Assembly (NCBI GenBank): GCA_039819115.1
Contig: JBCBST010000048.1
Coordinates: forward strand, 1 to 21,702
Origin: JBCBST01 sp039819115
GTDB taxonomy: Bacteria > Bacteroidota > Rhodothermia > Balneolales > Balneolaceae
Direction of reading: 5' to 3'
DNA: 21,702 nucleotides
In this document: piece after piece, positions 21,661 to 21,702 of the stretch
Layout of the letters: every line of letters begins with the position of its first letter
How positions within the stretch are numbered: the first letter of the stretch is position 1
Program-made: the position numbers and the translations under genes
Notes under the pieces: model-generated
What the model saw: the letters and a program-made list of their open reading frames with translations, nothing else
Told to the model about the DNA's origin: nothing
Database searches by the model: none

Positions 21661-21702
21661 AATGATTTCTCCTATGTTTTGTTGAAGTGGCTTATGCCAT
21701 AG

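Overview
The window looks like chromosomal DNA from a Gram-negative bacterium of the Bacteroidota/Balneolota side of the tree. The pointers are a FecI-type sigma factor, a FecR anti-sigma factor with a C-terminal STN-like (DUF4974-type) domain, and an STN-bearing TonB-dependent receptor. A periplasmic tricorn-like S41 protease, weak Shine-Dalgarno sequences, TTG starts and a TAnnTTTG promoter element fit too. No tRNA, rRNA, CRISPR array, integrase or transposase gene was seen. The assignment is inference from gene content, not a database match.

Layout. (1) 1-1370, plus strand: the end of a membrane protein, translationally coupled to an exported transglutaminase-like/TPR protein. The first ~900 bases are clearly AT-richer than the rest. 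(2) 1371-1831: gene-free, with a short palindromic repeat, an 80-bp REPIN-like inverted pair of hairpins and a terminator. (3) 1832-5086, minus: a tricorn-like protease with all five catalytic residues. (4) 5396-7720, plus: the highlight, an ethanolamine ammonia-lyase in which EutB and EutC are fused in one chain behind a canonical Tat signal peptide. (5) 7825-9335, plus: GTPase Era and an NADPH-dependent FMN reductase. (6) 9321-14252, minus: a same-strand cluster of a stand-alone receiver, an M1 aminopeptidase with an export signal, a sensor histidine kinase and its OmpR-type regulator. (7) 14454-20227, plus: five tightly packed genes, namely a small membrane-anchored protein, a putative outer-membrane barrel, an ECF sigma factor, FecR and a TonB-dependent receptor. 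(8) 20325-21660, minus: two tandem phage-tail-collar-domain (MdpB-like) paralogues.

How the parts work together. Region 7 is built like a cell-surface signalling system: ligand binding at the receptor is passed through its STN domain to FecR, which releases the sigma factor. Two extra envelope genes sit in front of it, and the receptor carries long acidic insertions in presumed surface loops. Region 6 forms a two-component system next to a peptidase. Region 4 is unusual because classical ethanolamine ammonia-lyase is a cytosolic, microcompartment-associated adenosylcobalamin enzyme with separate subunits and a reactivase. Here there is no reactivase, aldehyde dehydrogenase, permease or shell gene nearby, and the EutC part lacks the usual N-terminal extension. 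A solitary exported EutB-EutC enzyme is the most novel item seen.
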